Below, one piece after another: positions 53,614-64,000 of a stretch of DNA of 64,000 bases. The stretch is from Tricholomella constricta. Lineage: Eukaryota; Basidiomycota; Agaricomycetes; Agaricales; Lyophyllaceae. The notes beneath the pieces are model-generated. The model worked only from the letters and a program-made list of their open reading frames with translations, ran no database searches and was not told the DNA's origin. Where the stretch lies: NCBI GenBank assembly GCA_013368375.1, contig JAACJP010000072.1, positions 1 to 64,000 of the forward strand, given 5' to 3'. How positions within the stretch are numbered: position 1 is the first letter of the stretch; each line of letters starts with the position of its first letter. The translations under genes were made by a program, and so were the position numbers.

Positions 53614-55148
53614 TTAGAAAAGGCGAGGTAAATTAAAAGTATTAGCAAATTCAGCGCGGCGGGCAGCCCAAGCGCGGGTGATGGCGGCTGGAAGGATGAA
53701 ATCGAGGTGTCGCCAGTAAATAAGGAAACATAGAGAAGACCAACCACCAAGTTTCATGACGACGTGGGGGGGAACTCCGGCGGCAAGAAGTTCTGCGGTG
53801 CCGCCTATGCGGAAGCTGTGGCCGAAGATGGGTTGGAGTTGGTGGGCATCGAAAATGAGGAAGAGTGATCGGAGAAAATGAGATTTGAGGAGAAGAGAAT
53901 AAGAAGCGGGGGGAGGAGAAGAGTAAGCGAAAAGGGGACTAGAAGGAGGTAAGTTGTTAATACGTAAATGGTTTTGTAAAGCAGTAACCGGACAGAAAAT
54001 GTTATTAGTAGAGGTGAGAATACAGTCGATACCTTGAGGAGATGTTTTTGTCCACGGGATGTGGAAGGAGAGGACCTTCGAGTCGTTAACGAAGGATATT
54101 TTGAGGTTACAGTCGCGAGATACTAGTCGCGAAACGTCGAAGGACGATTTTGTAGGTAGGAGTTTGCCGAGACGGCGACAACCCCAGAAAGCGACAAGAG
54201 CGCAAGCCCAGATGGCGGCGCCTGAAGGGGAGCTAAGGTCGAGGTCGTCGTGGAGTGCTAGAAGATGGCGACTAGTGATTGGCTGGCGAGGCGGTCGTTT
54301 AAAAGGGAGACCTTGTTTGTCGGCCGATTTTAGTAAAGAGTGAACTAAAGGTTCACGACCGTGCCATTCAGCGTAATTGAAAATGTGCCAGAAGCGTAGT
54401 AGCCCATTGAGCCAGTTGCGGATACACTCGCCGGTACAGGTACCTAAGGTGTCGGCGACAAAGGCGGAGATGAGAATGTCGGATGCGGGCATTCGAAGGT
54501 TTTCGGGAATATGAAGACGGTCGCAATATTGAGTAAAACGCAGGAGGCCGGCACCGTAAGAAATACGGGTTGATTCAGACAAGGAATTGAGAAGTCCTTG
54601 AAATATTTTGGCCTAAAGAAGCGGAGTAAGAAAAATATGTGAGGGAGCATAGCAGATACCTGAGATTCGACGGGAATTTGAGCGTCGAACGAAGATTGAG
54701 CCAGACGAGAGTGCGGCGTAGTCCAGGATAGGAGACGACGACCTGCAGGAACAGGAGGGCGGTAAGGACTAGGTGTGTAGGAGGTAGAGTTCCTAGCGGG
54801 GCTGCTTGAAAATGGAGGTAGCGAAGCTTCGGCAAGGTGACGAGGTGAAGCTGGATGGATGAAGACACCGGGAGCAGCTGCGTATGATGTGGTTCTTCGA
54901 GGAGTAGCTATGAGTTCTGATGAAGTGAAGGAAATAGATGGAGGGCGATCGTCCGAAGTAGTGGGATTACGGAGGAAACGGGAAGAAGGCGAGCTGGCGT
55001 AGACCCCGGGGGCGACGACAGTGGAGGTGGTGCGAGCAGAGCGAGGGAATGTTTCGATCGACGGAATGCGTGGAGAGGGCATAGGTGAGACCCTCAGACC
55101 GTCGTCGGCGGCCTCAGAGGAAACCGCGTTAAGACGAGGATCAGCCAT
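53614..55148 (-). CDS. DIRS/Ngaro-like tyrosine recombinase
   Basis: Integration enzyme of a tyrosine-recombinase retrotransposon. Exon 1 (55148-54660) encodes a Ser/Pro-rich N-terminal region. A 47-nt intron (donor GTATCT, acceptor TTTAG) leads to exon 2 (54612-53614), 495 residues in all. Exon 2 has an N-terminal SAM-like helical domain (TRISYGAGLLRFTQYCD) and the catalytic part: an Arg in WGCRRLGKLL, HSFR (the H-x-x-R box), and GGWSSLCFLIYWRH with the candidate tyrosine. Its ATG overlaps the end of the RT/RNase H frame (ATGGCTGA). No methyltransferase domain is present between RNase H and recombinase, which favours Ngaro-like over DIRS1-like. Confidence 0.88.
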
Positions 55149-56398
55149 GAAAGAAACGTTGTAGCTCGTGCGGTAATAGGAAAGACCGCACTAATAAGGT
55201 TCTGGGTGCACCCGATTCTCCACGCGAGATAGGGTCTGCAGGGTTATCGTCCGAAGGAACGTAGGCGAAAGAAGGCGCTATTAGGTGTTGGACGAGGGAA
55301 GCGTACGTGCGACGCGTGCATAAGTTGATAGGCACGTTCGGGCTCCGATGCTTGTGGTGAGCTCCGATAGCACCAAAGTTATCGGAATGAATTATAACAT
55401 GAGTGTTTGTGTAGTGGAGTTGCACAAGAAACGAAACAGCGAGCTCGATAGCTACTGCTTCGAGCCAGCATATATCATGCTGCGGCAGTTTCCAGTCGTC
55501 GACTAATTTTAAGGCATACCAAAAGTCGCCGATAATGATTCCTAGTCCCCAGGAGGTCGAGGCATCGACGTAGATACCGATATGTGCCAGGTTTCGAATA
55601 GGGTAAAGCTGACAATAACCAGAAGGATTTTGAAGTTTCGTCATCCACCAATGTAAGGCGGCAACAACTGAGTCGCTGAGGTGGTGAGTGACAAAGGTGT
55701 TGGCCCTAAAACCTATAAAGAGGGTGAGGAGAATACGAGGTAAACGTAAGAGGGCGAACCGGACCTGACATGAAATTCGAGAAAGCCGGGAGCCTCGACG
55801 AACCCTCGGGATAGACGAAAGTGACATGCACAAGGGTGCCGTGAATCACTTGTATATCATGCAGATTAAAAGCTGCACGGTTTTGAAGGTGAGCGTTGAG
55901 CATGAGCGTCACCCGGTTAAGATATTTCAAACGTTTCTTTTCGGGTAAAGAAACCCGACGCAAGACGAGATCCCAGGCGAAGCCAATGTACGTGAAATTG
56001 GTCGAAAAATGAGTATCAGTTTTCTCGGGGTGCCAAGCGATATTGAGATCTGCGATTAAGGCCATGACAGAGTCGCGATCATGAGCATAGTGATATGGGC
56101 CTTCATGGAAAGGTCCGTTGGCGACTGGGTAGCGAAAGGCTTCGATGTCATCTTCATATTTGAGAAACAAACATGATGGGCGAGTTTCGGCATGCCAAAC
56201 ATCAACAAAGGCACTAGCAATCTGTCCTGAATTACTGCTGGCAGGACGAGCACCAAAAGGGTGCACGTGGTCGATATAAAATTTGTCTTTGAAAGAGACG
56301 ACAAGAAAAGGCTTATGGTCAGGGAGTGCTGGGCAAGTACGATGGAAGGCTTTGATGTCGAAAGACATAGCCTGGGTTCCTGAAGGGGCGCGGGCCAC
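55141..56398 (-). CDS. DIRS/Ngaro-like reverse transcriptase and RNase H (5'-truncated)
   Basis: RT palm sequence SFDIKAFHRTCP, then HPFGARPASSNSG, and the catalytic motif as KYEDD (the usual second position is variable in this group). A 51-nt intron (donor GTCCGG, acceptor TTATAG) joins SNFMSG to FRANTFVTHHLSD. RNase H follows with IYVDASTSWGLGI, ICWLEAVAIELA and IIHSDNFGAI carrying the acidic residues, and SDDNPADPISRG. The frame is closed by a stop just upstream of 56400, so the N-terminal RT and any gag are lost or out of frame. The stop is at 55141, overlapping the recombinase start. Confidence 0.85.
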
Positions 56399-56790
56399 CT
56401 GGACAGTAAGACGAGATTAGAAAGAGCTCGAGATCAGGGACGAGAGAGTGCCTCAGTGCTAACGAAGGAAGCACAAAGGAGATAATATATGCGAGCCAAC
56501 GAAGGCCATGCGAACAAAGGGGAAGCTTCGTGAGGAGAGAGGAGAGGTATTCGAGGCTGAAATAAGCGACACTGAAGAGACACACGGTCTAAGAAAGATC
56601 GTTTGAAAGAGCAGCGTAGCTCTAGAAAAGAGTAGACCAGTGTTGATAGATAGAACACTGGGGTAGAGATGAGATATTCGACACCGTTGAGTGACAGCGT
56701 CGAGGAGAGAGATGGGAGAAAGAGTAGACCAATGCCGACGAGTATCAGCACTGGATACGCTAAACATGCTCCAGTTTCACTCTTTCGTTT
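56399..56790 (-). pseudogene. Degraded 5' part of the DIRS-like element
   Basis: Minus-strand sequence with family-like composition (e.g. SRPRSRALSNLV) spread over several frames with stops. It meets the truncated Gypsy-3 pol near 56790, so both elements are broken here. Confidence 0.5.
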
Positions 56791-58948
56791 TCACCCTACA
56801 GGTTCACCCGTCTATGTTGCGGCTACGTCGTCCGACTCTTCAAACGAAGTTGACGACCAAGTCCCGACTACGCCACCACCCAACGACCAATACCAACACG
56901 TACCATCCAAGTATATGTCGCGGGCTGACACTGTCTTTTCTCCCACAGAAGTCAATCACCTTCCGCCCCATCGACCCTATGATATATCTATTGAACTCGA
57001 AGAAGGGAAAACGCCTCCATTCGGCTCGATTTATCGACTGAATCAGGAAGAGCAAAAGTACCTTTCCGAATATCTCGATGATTATCTCAAGAAAGGGTTT
57101 ATCAGGCATTCGACTTCCTCCGCCGCCTCGCCAATCCTCTTTATTCAACGAAAAACCGGCGATTTACGTCTTTGCGTGGACTATCGTGGTCTTAACGCGA
57201 TTACGAAGAAGAACCGCTATCCTCTCCCCCATGTCGATGATCTCTTGGATCGGACGCAAGGATGTAAACTCTTCACGGTCATTGACCTGAAGAACGCATT
57301 CAATTTAGTTCGCATTCGAGAAGGAGATGAATGGAAAACCGCCTTTCGGACACCACTAGGACTCTATGAATATTTGGTTATGCCATTTGGTTTGATTAAC
57401 GCTCCAGCGACTTTTCAGGCTTTTATTCAGGACACTCTCCAGGATTATATCGGCGTCTTCTGCGTCGTTTATCTCGATGATATTCTGATATTCTCCCGAA
57501 ACCAAGAAGAACACGATCATCAAGTCAAATTGGTTTTGGATCGACTTCGTGAAGCTCGTCTTTTCGCTAACGCGAAGAAGTGCGAGTTTGTCAAGACCGA
57601 GGTCGAATACCTAGGCTTCCTCATCGGAGCTGACGGTATCAAGATGAATCCCAAAAAACTCGCTACCATTGCCGAATGGCCTACTCCTCGAAATCGTCGT
57701 GATATTCAATCTTTCCTTGGTTTTACTAATTTTTATAGACGTTTCGTGGATCACTACGCCAGAATTGCCCTTCCTTTGAACAAGTTAACTCACAAAAATG
57801 TTCCTTTCGACTTCACAGATTCCGCGCGTTCGTCTTTCGAACGACTTAAGCGCGCTTTCACTTCGTACCCTGTTTTGCGCCATTTCGACCCCACCAAACC
57901 CTCTACTCTCGCTACTGACGCTTCAGATTTCGCTCTTTCAGGTATTCTCCAACAACCCGACGAGAGTAATCGACTCCACCCCGTCGCCTACTACTCTCGA
58001 AAACTCTCACCCGCCGAAATCAATTACGACATCCACGACAAGGAACTCCTCGCTATCGTCGATTCATTCCGCGATATGCGTCCTTGGTTGATGGGTACCT
58101 CTGTCCCCATTTCGGTGGTTTGCGACCACAAAAATCTTGAGTATTTTATGTCTTCTCGTTTACTTAATCGCCGCCAAGCTCGGTGGTCTATGTTTCTTTC
58201 CGAATTCGATTTCTGTCTCGATTGGGCCCCAGGTACTCAGAACGTCGCCGACTCGCCGTCTAGGCGCCCCGATTTCCTACCTCAAAAAGGGGATGACGTC
58301 CTGGAGGCTCAACGAAAGACAGTTCTTACTTCGTCGCATACTAAACGCATTTTTCCTTCTTCCGAAACAGATTCACCAGCTACACCTTCAATTTCTGCCT
58401 TTACGACACTCGCCATCGATAATTCTGAACTCCTCAAGCGTTTTTGAACAGCGTTCCAAGAAGACTCCGAGTGGCGAGAAGCACTTCTCCAAGGATCTAC
58501 GGAATTCACGGCCCAAGACGACATGGTATTCCACAACGGTCGCGTCTTTGTACCGAAGTCCCTTCATGCTGAGATACTCTATACTCGCCACGATTGCGTA
58601 CTTGGTGGTCATCCTGGACGTACTCTGACCGTCAAGAATGACTACTCTTGGCCGGGAATTTATACGTATGTCCGCCGCTACGTCTCAGCGTGCGATATGT
58701 GTAATCGTATCAAGATCCCTCGTCACAAGCCCTATGGTCTTCTACAACCGCTCGACATCCCTGAACGCCCATGGAAATCAATTTCTATGGATTTTATTGT
58801 TAAGCTTCCTAATTCTCACTCTTACGATTCAATTCTCGTCGTTTGTGATCGTCTAACGCGTGCAGCGCATTTCATTCCCTGTACAGAGTCGATGACCGCG
58901 TCGGATCTCGCGTGGTTATTCGTCGATCGCATATTTCGCTACCACGGT
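56791..58948 (+). pseudogene. Gypsy-3 pol: RT, RNase H and start of integrase (truncated)
   Basis: Ty3/Gypsy polymerase without gag or protease. The frame is open from 56669, but recognisable pol begins at about 56790 (VYVAATSSD). RT has LRLCVDYRGLNAIT and YLDDILIFSR. RNase H has LATDASDFALSG, NYDIHDKELLAI and CDHKNLEYF. After ELLKRF an in-frame TGA (58445-58447) interrupts, and the same frame continues EDSEWREALLQGS into the integrase zinc region (HPGRTLT ... CDMCNRIK) and first core Asp (DFIVKLPNSH). It is cut at 58948 by LTR-B before the rest of the core. Most likely an Arg CGA became TGA. Confidence 0.9.
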
Positions 58949-59735
58949 GATAGAGCTAGAATGCCTGTGGGTGCTGTACACAACAACAAAACAACTAACA
59001 ACTATAGGGGGCGAGAAGTGTTAAAAGTTCCCAAACACGCAAGTGTGCAGGGCTAAAAGGATGGTTTGGACGAAGGTAAAGACGACCCGACTCGATATTA
59101 GTCGAACCGACGACGATGCGACGAGTGCGATGGTATGCGATAGTTCCCAGCTGGAACGGGTCGGCGACGCGACTGTTGATGTCGGTGACGCGACAACGAG
59201 ACGAACGATGCTAAAACGGAGAACTCACGGGTTCGGGCGGCGGTTACGAGCGGACAGATACGGCGGTTTACTAGATTTACTACAGTGGCGACGGTTACGG
59301 CGGTTTGCGACGGGTTTATACAATGAGGACGGTTCGGGGACGACGGAGACGATGGTTTTTGAGCTATTAACTCTGAACGTGAGGGAAAATACGGGCTATA
59401 ATTCACTGGGGGACGGTAGGTACTACATGGGGTTTGTTTATATGGTAAAGCCAGATCACCGACTCTTAGTGCGACCATGCAGGCGTTTCACGTTAGGTTG
59501 TCGCCAAGTCTGGTGCCGCGCGGTGCGTTTCTGAGGACAAGTCGAGTGTGGCGCGTTATTGATCGGATACCAGCGTCGGATCGGATACGTGGTCAGGGCA
59601 GTCGGTGATTGCGGGACTCTGTGAGTTAGTCGGATCTGTGCCGTGAATAGGAGACGGAGTGGTTTTTGTCGGTAAGTACGTCATGGGTAAGGCGCCAAGT
59701 CGGGTGTTTGACGTTTTGACAGACGAACGTTGGAG
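58948..59735 (-). repeat. LTR-B-type LTR, inverse orientation, incomplete
   Basis: On the plus strand it begins TGATAGAGCTAGAATGCC and matches the inverse of 51229-52009. Similarity stops near 59735, so about 200 bp of the LTR-B start seen at 51027-51228 is absent. It interrupts the Gypsy-3 integrase on the left and abuts the Gypsy-5 gag region on the right. Confidence 0.75.
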
Positions 59736-60235
59736 TAGGCGCGCCAGCGCCACTCCAATAGCACGAGAGACTGCAAAGGCGTTGTTTGCACCTGTTTGGC
59801 AACACCTTCGGAGGATTAGTCAGCCTTATGTAGACTTCGGGGGAGATCCTGAAAGATCTCCTCGAGCCAATCACAAGTCCATTCCGAGTCAGAAGCACCA
59901 GGCCAATCGGGCCTACTCCATCTGGTGACGACGACAGATTCATCTACACGCACTACGCGAGCCACAAGAGAACGAAGAGCAAAGCACCAAGAGCATCTAC
60001 GAAGTTTCGCGTTGCGAAAAAACTGGCACCTCGACGCCGCACCACGCAACGAAGAGACGCACAGGGCCGATTTCTGGCCTTCCGCGAACCCACGCCCGCA
60101 CTGTCGTCTACGCCGCCTACGTCGGACACATCCCGGTCTGACAGTCCCGACTCCTACGAATTTCAAGGCAGGAGCCCCACAGCACCAACATCGCCGCTTA
60201 GAATCCCTACGCCCATTCCTGACGCAGACGACGAC

Positions 60236-61492
60236 ATGCCCGCCAACATCGAACCATTCTGGGGAGACCGACCCGACGAGAACGGCCAGGATTTCTTCCG
60301 GGCCTTTAATCGCGCCATGGGGGACAAGTCCGACAACGTCAAGCGTAAGCTTTTCGTCAACTACTTACACGCCGACAGCGAGGCTGACGAGTGGTACGCC
60401 GGACTCCCCGCCAACGTTCGCGGAGATTGGGACCAGATCGAGCAGGCGTTCCATCTACGATGGCCGAGGGCGACAGTAGCAAGGAAAACTGCCATGGAGT
60501 ACGAGGAGGAGATTCTAGCCATGCAGCTGAAGGAGGAGAGCGTCGGATTGAAGGAGACGGTAGCAGGAAGGGAGGTCTACACGCACATAGCATGGGCAGA
60601 CCGGATGGGGGCCCTGGTGGCCAGGGCCGGACACGCAACAGGGTCGACGTACATCGGACTCGTGCGCCGCGGCCTACCGACCCTGATACGGGACAAGATC
60701 GTCGGCACGCCCGCCAGTTGGACGCATTTCCTCGCCACCGTCCGCGCCGTCGACATCGACCAAATCAGGGACAGCGCTGCTGAGCTAAGGAAGGAGAGGG
60801 AGAGACAGAAGAAGGTGGATGACCGCATGCGGATGCTGGAAGCGATGGCGTCGCCCACACGGGCCATACGCGCGCAACTGGCGCACACCACGCTCGCACC
60901 GAACGCGACCAGAGCCCGCCAGACAGCCACAACCGACGACAACCCCTTCCTCGCTGCCGGGGGCGGCCAGGGAAGCCTCTCATACGCCGTAACGACGACG
61001 AATGCACAGGGAGGGCGCGCAGGGGGAGGTACGGGGGCACGTATGTCGAGGCCACCGCCGACTGAGGCCGATCGCGCCGCACTACGAGCGCGCATCGCGG
61101 GGATGGTCCATCACCCCAACACAGAGGCGGGTCGCACGGCACACCAGGCGCAACAGCGAGCCTGGATCGAACAACATGGTGCAGAGACCAAGGTGACCGA
61201 ACTGACACCATACCCCCTTCGACCGGGAACACTCCCTCCGAACTCGAACGAGTGCTTCGGCTGTGGCATGGCGGGCCACATCGCCCCGAGGTGCCCCCTC
61301 CCCATGGAACGCAAGCTCAACATACGGGAGGCGGACTGGCGCGCCATCTGCCGGAGCGTGCTCCGCGTGGCATTTGCTACGCCCGTTCGCTACGTTGTCA
61401 TCGATGACTACGGTGGCATAGCTACCGTAGAGCCGTCAGCATACATCGAAGAAGTAGAAGACCAGGGAAATGGGGAAGGGCCGTCCGAATGA
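60236..61492 (+). CDS. Gypsy-5 gag
   Basis: Capsid and nucleocapsid protein. The first ATG is at 60236 (MPANIEPFWGDRPDENGQ), giving 418 residues, but the same frame is open back to about 59900 with gag-like sequence (SPDSYEFQGRSPTAP), so the real start may be upstream and lost at the LTR boundary. It has a helical capsid core (FFRAFNRAMGDKSD, ADEWYAGLPANVRGDW), a long basic linker and one CCHC knuckle, CFGCGMAGHIAPRC. It ends TGA at 61490-61492, overlapping the pol ATG as ATGA. Confidence 0.85.
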   Translation: MPANIEPFWGDRPDENGQDFFRAFNRAMGDKSDNVKRKLFVNYLHADSEADEWYAGLPANVRGDWDQIEQAFHLRWPRATVARKTAMEYEEEILAMQLKEESVGLKETVAGREVYTHIAWADRMGALVARAGHATGSTYIGLVRRGLPTLIRDKIVGTPASWTHFLATVRAVDIDQIRDSAAELRKERERQKKVDDRMRMLEAMASPTRAIRAQLAHTTLAPNATRARQTATTDDNPFLAAGGGQGSLSYAVTTTNAQGGRAGGGTGARMSRPPPTEADRAALRARIAGMVHHPNTEAGRTAHQAQQRAWIEQHGAETKVTELTPYPLRPGTLPPNSNECFGCGMAGHIAPRCPLPMERKLNIREADWRAICRSVLRVAFATPVRYVVIDDYGGIATVEPSAYIEEVEDQGNGEGPSE

Positions 61493-64000
61493 ACGCTAAA
61501 CGGACGGCCCAACGACAAGAGGCGGTGGATGCAGGAGTCCCCGCCCAGCGACGAGAGGTGGACGGGGACATGGCAATCGCTCACGACGTAGACTCCAAAC
61601 AACATGTAATTCCAAAGAACACGAACATCATTGATATCTACGCCGTGGGCAGAACGCCCGTCACCAGCAGAGCTCAAGGGGAAGCGGCACCGTTCGCACA
61701 CACCATCGCGTTATTGGGAGCGAATGGAGAACGGGTCTCAGTCATGGCAACGTTCGACGACGGCGCCATGGTAGGCGCCATGTGTAGTCGCGTCTTTGCG
61801 AGGACGAAAGCACAACTCACGAACTGGGGACCATCGACGCGCCGCCTACGCATGGCGGATGGAAAGGTGGTGCGGGCCGAGGCCGTGTGGCAGGGCGACA
61901 TCGAAATAGCGGGCGTGAAGGCGAACGGAGCTTTCGAGGTGTTTGACAGTGGCGGAAGCTGGGAGTTCCTGTTCGGGAAACCCCTCATGCTGGCGTTCGA
62001 CGCCGTGCATAGCTACCGGCTCGACCAAGTGCAGATCTGTGACAAAACCACAACCGCCACCCTGCAGAATGAAAACCCGAAGCCGACGCCAACACAGGAG
62101 CAGGGGATAGCGGTGCCCGAAACCGCAGGAGAGGAGCAAGGAAACGCAAAGGGGGGGCAGCCGGAAACTGCGAAACAACCCCCCGCGAGGCAAGTAACCC
62201 CCTTGTCTAACGTAAACGAGGAACCAATTAACCGGACAGTAGCACGGGCAGCGTTGGAAAGGGAACAGGGTGACCCGCAGGTGGGGGAGAAGCCGGTCCA
62301 AGAACACGCTCAGGACCCCGAAATGTCGAGCGAGCCGCAGAGTAACATCATGGGGGGACAGGGCGCGCCCCCCGCGAGGCAAGTCATATCGGATCCTGAC
62401 GGGGATAGAACGGCGGTTGACCCAGCAGCGCCGCAGTACATGCGCACCGAACGAGATCGGGGACAGCCAAACGAGGGCGAGGCACCACCACCAAGACGCA
62501 GGACGGCATGGGCGGAGGACGAGGCGGAGGAGGAGGATGAGCAGCCTGCTACGCACGAGCACCGAGATGAGCACTCGAACCAGCTCCCCCAGAGGCACGT
62601 TCCACACACAGACGACGCACAGACTAACGAGCACCGGCAAGGGGATACAACAGATACCGCCGGCGCAGGGATTAGGCCGCAAGGGGAGAGGAGATCGAAG
62701 AAAGCCGCGACGTGGAGGGGAGCAGGACAACGGCGCCATCACCGATTCCATACCAGGTCCCAACGGCCATGGGGAACGAGAGGCGTGAGGCGCACGCAGA
62801 CACAGCACCGGCGGGAGGACGCAACAGACAATGCCAGCACGACACCAGTACGCAGCGTGGAAGACGCAGGCCCGGACGAAACCGACAGCGGCACCGACAT
62901 ACCCGTCAACGACTTCCGGCACGACGCTGCGGGGATCTTCACACGGAAATCGGACCCGTTCAAGCTGGAGCAGGTGGAGGAAGTGCTGCGGAGCGTCAAG
63001 ATCGGCGACGATCTCTCTAGTGAGGAGCGTACGGCAGTGCGCGCACTAATCGCCGAATACGCTGATGTATTCGCACTGTCCGTCGGGGAGGTGCTCACTG
63101 TGGATGGGGCGGTGCACAGGTTGAATGTGCCGCCCGATGCTAAGTTCTCATCGAAAATCCGCCAGAGACCACTCACACCGCCCCAGCGACAGTACCTCCA
63201 TGAAAAGATCGACGAGATGTTGGAGGCGGGCATCATCGAAGCCTGCAGCCCCAACGACGTAAAATGTGTTTCGCCAACCACCCTACCGCAGAAGGCACAC
63301 CAGGGCGTGGGTCTCACACTCGAAGAACTGAAGCAGAGGGTCAACGAGCAGTGCGTCGTCAACGGCTTTGACCCTCAATTCCAAGTCGCGCCGAGAAGCG
63401 AACCAACTCCAGACGACGAGAAAGCTTCGGGCGCACCCAAATGGCGCATTTGTCAAAACTTTGGCGAAGTCAACAGGGTCACCGAGATCGCACCGATGCC
63501 CCAGGGCGATATACGGATGAAGCAACAGAAGCTGAGTTGCCACCGTTGGTTATCGCTTTTCGACTTCGCGTCGGGGTTCTATGCAGTGGAGATGGCGGAG
63601 GAATCGCGCCCTTACACGGCGTTTTACGTCGAAGGACGCGGGTACTTCTGGTACCGACGCATGCCTTTCGGCCTCACGGGAGCGCCATCAACATTCGCAA
63701 ACGTAACAGCGGAATGCTTGCATGACCTACTGGCACAGGAAGTCATCGAGTTATTCGTCGACGACGGCGGAATAGCAGCGAACGAGTTTGAGGAGATGAT
63801 TCGGAAGCTGACGATGCTCTTTACCAGGGCACGCGAGAAGAAGCTCTCAATCTCTGCGGCCAAGTCAGAGTTCTTCGTTTCATCGGGAGTTTTCGCTGGC
63901 GCCTCAGTCGGCAGGGAGGGGGTGCAACCAGACCTCATGAAGCTAACCGCGATAGTCAACTGGAAGAACCCCCAGGACGCAATGAACCTAGCCGCTTTCT
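61489..64000 (+). CDS. Gypsy-5 pol: protease and RT (runs off window)
   Basis: Open for 837 codons to the window edge, with no stop. It starts MNAKRTAQRQEA, in the -1 frame relative to gag, at an ATGA overlap. A protease-like domain at residues ~80-190 has FDDGAMVGAMC in place of D-S/T-G, then WEFLFGKPLML. A polar, Glu/Arg-rich linker of nearly 300 residues follows. RT starts with the primer-grip-like region (SSKIRQRPLTPPQ), WRICQNFGEVNRVT, LFDFASGFYAVEM and the catalytic FVDD (near 63761). RNase H and integrase would lie to the right. The linker is unusually long for Gypsy pol. Low ATG use upstream points to reinitiation after gag. Confidence 0.88.
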   Translation, partial: MNAKRTAQRQEAVDAGVPAQRREVDGDMAIAHDVDSKQHVIPKNTNIIDIYAVGRTPVTSRAQGEAAPFAHTIALLGANGERVSVMATFDDGAMVGAMCSRVFARTKAQLTNWGPSTRRLRMADGKVVRAEAVWQGDIEIAGVKANGAFEVFDSGGSWEFLFGKPLMLAFDAVHSYRLDQVQICDKTTTATLQNENPKPTPTQEQGIAVPETAGEEQGNAKGGQPETAKQPPARQVTPLSNVNEEPINRTVARAALEREQGDPQVGEKPVQEHAQDPEMSSEPQSNIMGGQGAPPARQVISDPDGDRTAVDPAAPQYMRTERDRGQPNEGEAPPPRRRTAWAEDEAEEEDEQPATHEHRDEHSNQLPQRHVPHTDDAQTNEHRQGDTTDTAGAGIRPQGERRSKKAATWRGAGQRRHHRFHTRSQRPWGTRGVRRTQTQHRREDATDNASTTPVRSVEDAGPDETDSGTDIPVNDFRHDAAGIFTRKSDPFKLEQVEEVLRSVKIGDDLSSEERTAVRALIAEYADVFALSVGEVLTVDGAVHRLNVPPDAKFSSKIRQRPLTPPQRQYLHEKIDEMLEAGIIEACSPNDVKCVSPTTLPQKAHQGVGLTLEELKQRVNEQCVVNGFDPQFQVAPRSEPTPDDEKASGAPKWRICQNFGEVNRVTEIAPMPQGDIRMKQQKLSCHRWLSLFDFASGFYAVEMAEESRPYTAFYVEGRGYFWYRRMPFGLTGAPSTFANVTAECLHDLLAQEVIELFVDDGGIAANEFEEMIRKLTMLFTRAREKKLSISAAKSEFFVSSGVFAGASVGREGVQPDLMKLTAIVNWKNPQDAMNLAAF

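Noticed and set aside
61846..62922. A 358-codon minus-strand frame rich in Leu, Cys and Arg
   Set aside because: Antisense of the Gypsy-5 pol linker; the plus frame has protease and RT on either side.

Overview
This window looks like repeat-rich chromosomal DNA from a basidiomycete fungus (Agaricomycetes-like). The grounds are short spliceable introns (about 44-70 nt), FunK1-type fungal kinases, a KDZ (Kyakuja/Dileera/Zisupton) DNA transposon, a DIRS/Ngaro-like tyrosine-recombinase retroelement, several Ty3/Gypsy elements and a fragment of a conserved DHHC palmitoyltransferase gene. No rRNA, tRNA or CRISPR was seen. Most of the window is transposons nested inside one another; the only host genes are the FunK1 pair and the broken DHHC gene. 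All splice junctions were placed by eye.

Layout. (1) 1-6511, minus strand: a Gypsy element (GypA-1) with 5' LTR, gag, protease, RT/RNase H and the start of integrase, running off the left edge. (2) 6512-28556, plus strand: a second GypA copy (GypA-2) whose integrase is broken by GypA-1, by a 356-bp solo LTR (6694-7049) and by a 15.4-kb KDZ transposon (7572-22963). Removing the solo LTR and the KDZ element, each with one target-site copy, restores the integrase frame. Downstream of integrase lie two related antisense genes, polypurine tracts and the 3' LTR. (3) 28557-28692 plus 35040-36965, minus strand: one gag gene split by a complete young chromovirus, Gypsy-2 (28693-35039; 490-bp LTRs, 5-bp target duplication). 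(4) 37-48 kb: a tandem duplication carrying FunK1 kinase genes, one internally deleted, the other flanked by a 713-bp MITE. (5) 48.9-52.7 kb: the DHHC gene split by a 2.9-kb inverted-repeat element that itself holds an LTR. (6) 53.4-56.8 kb: DIRS/Ngaro-like element, minus strand. (7) 56.8-58.9 kb: truncated Gypsy-3 pol, cut by an LTR. (8) 59.7-64 kb: Gypsy-5 gag and pol, running off the right edge.

The centrepiece is the KDZ transposon. It carries five spliceable genes: the KDZ transposase with a CxC2 cysteine cluster, an acidic protein with seven SUMO-interaction-like motifs, a protein with a mirrored Zn2Cys6-like cysteine cluster, a large basic protein and a small basic protein. The whole element (exons, introns, promoters, terminal repeats) is saturated with the palindrome CCGCGG: about 117 copies by hand count in 15.4 kb, against only a handful in the other 48.6 kb. 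The retroelements show good recoding signals: two -1 frameshift sites, each with a slippery heptamer, a 7-nt spacer and a stem-loop. Gypsy-2 also has a self-priming (Tf1-like) primer-binding site.
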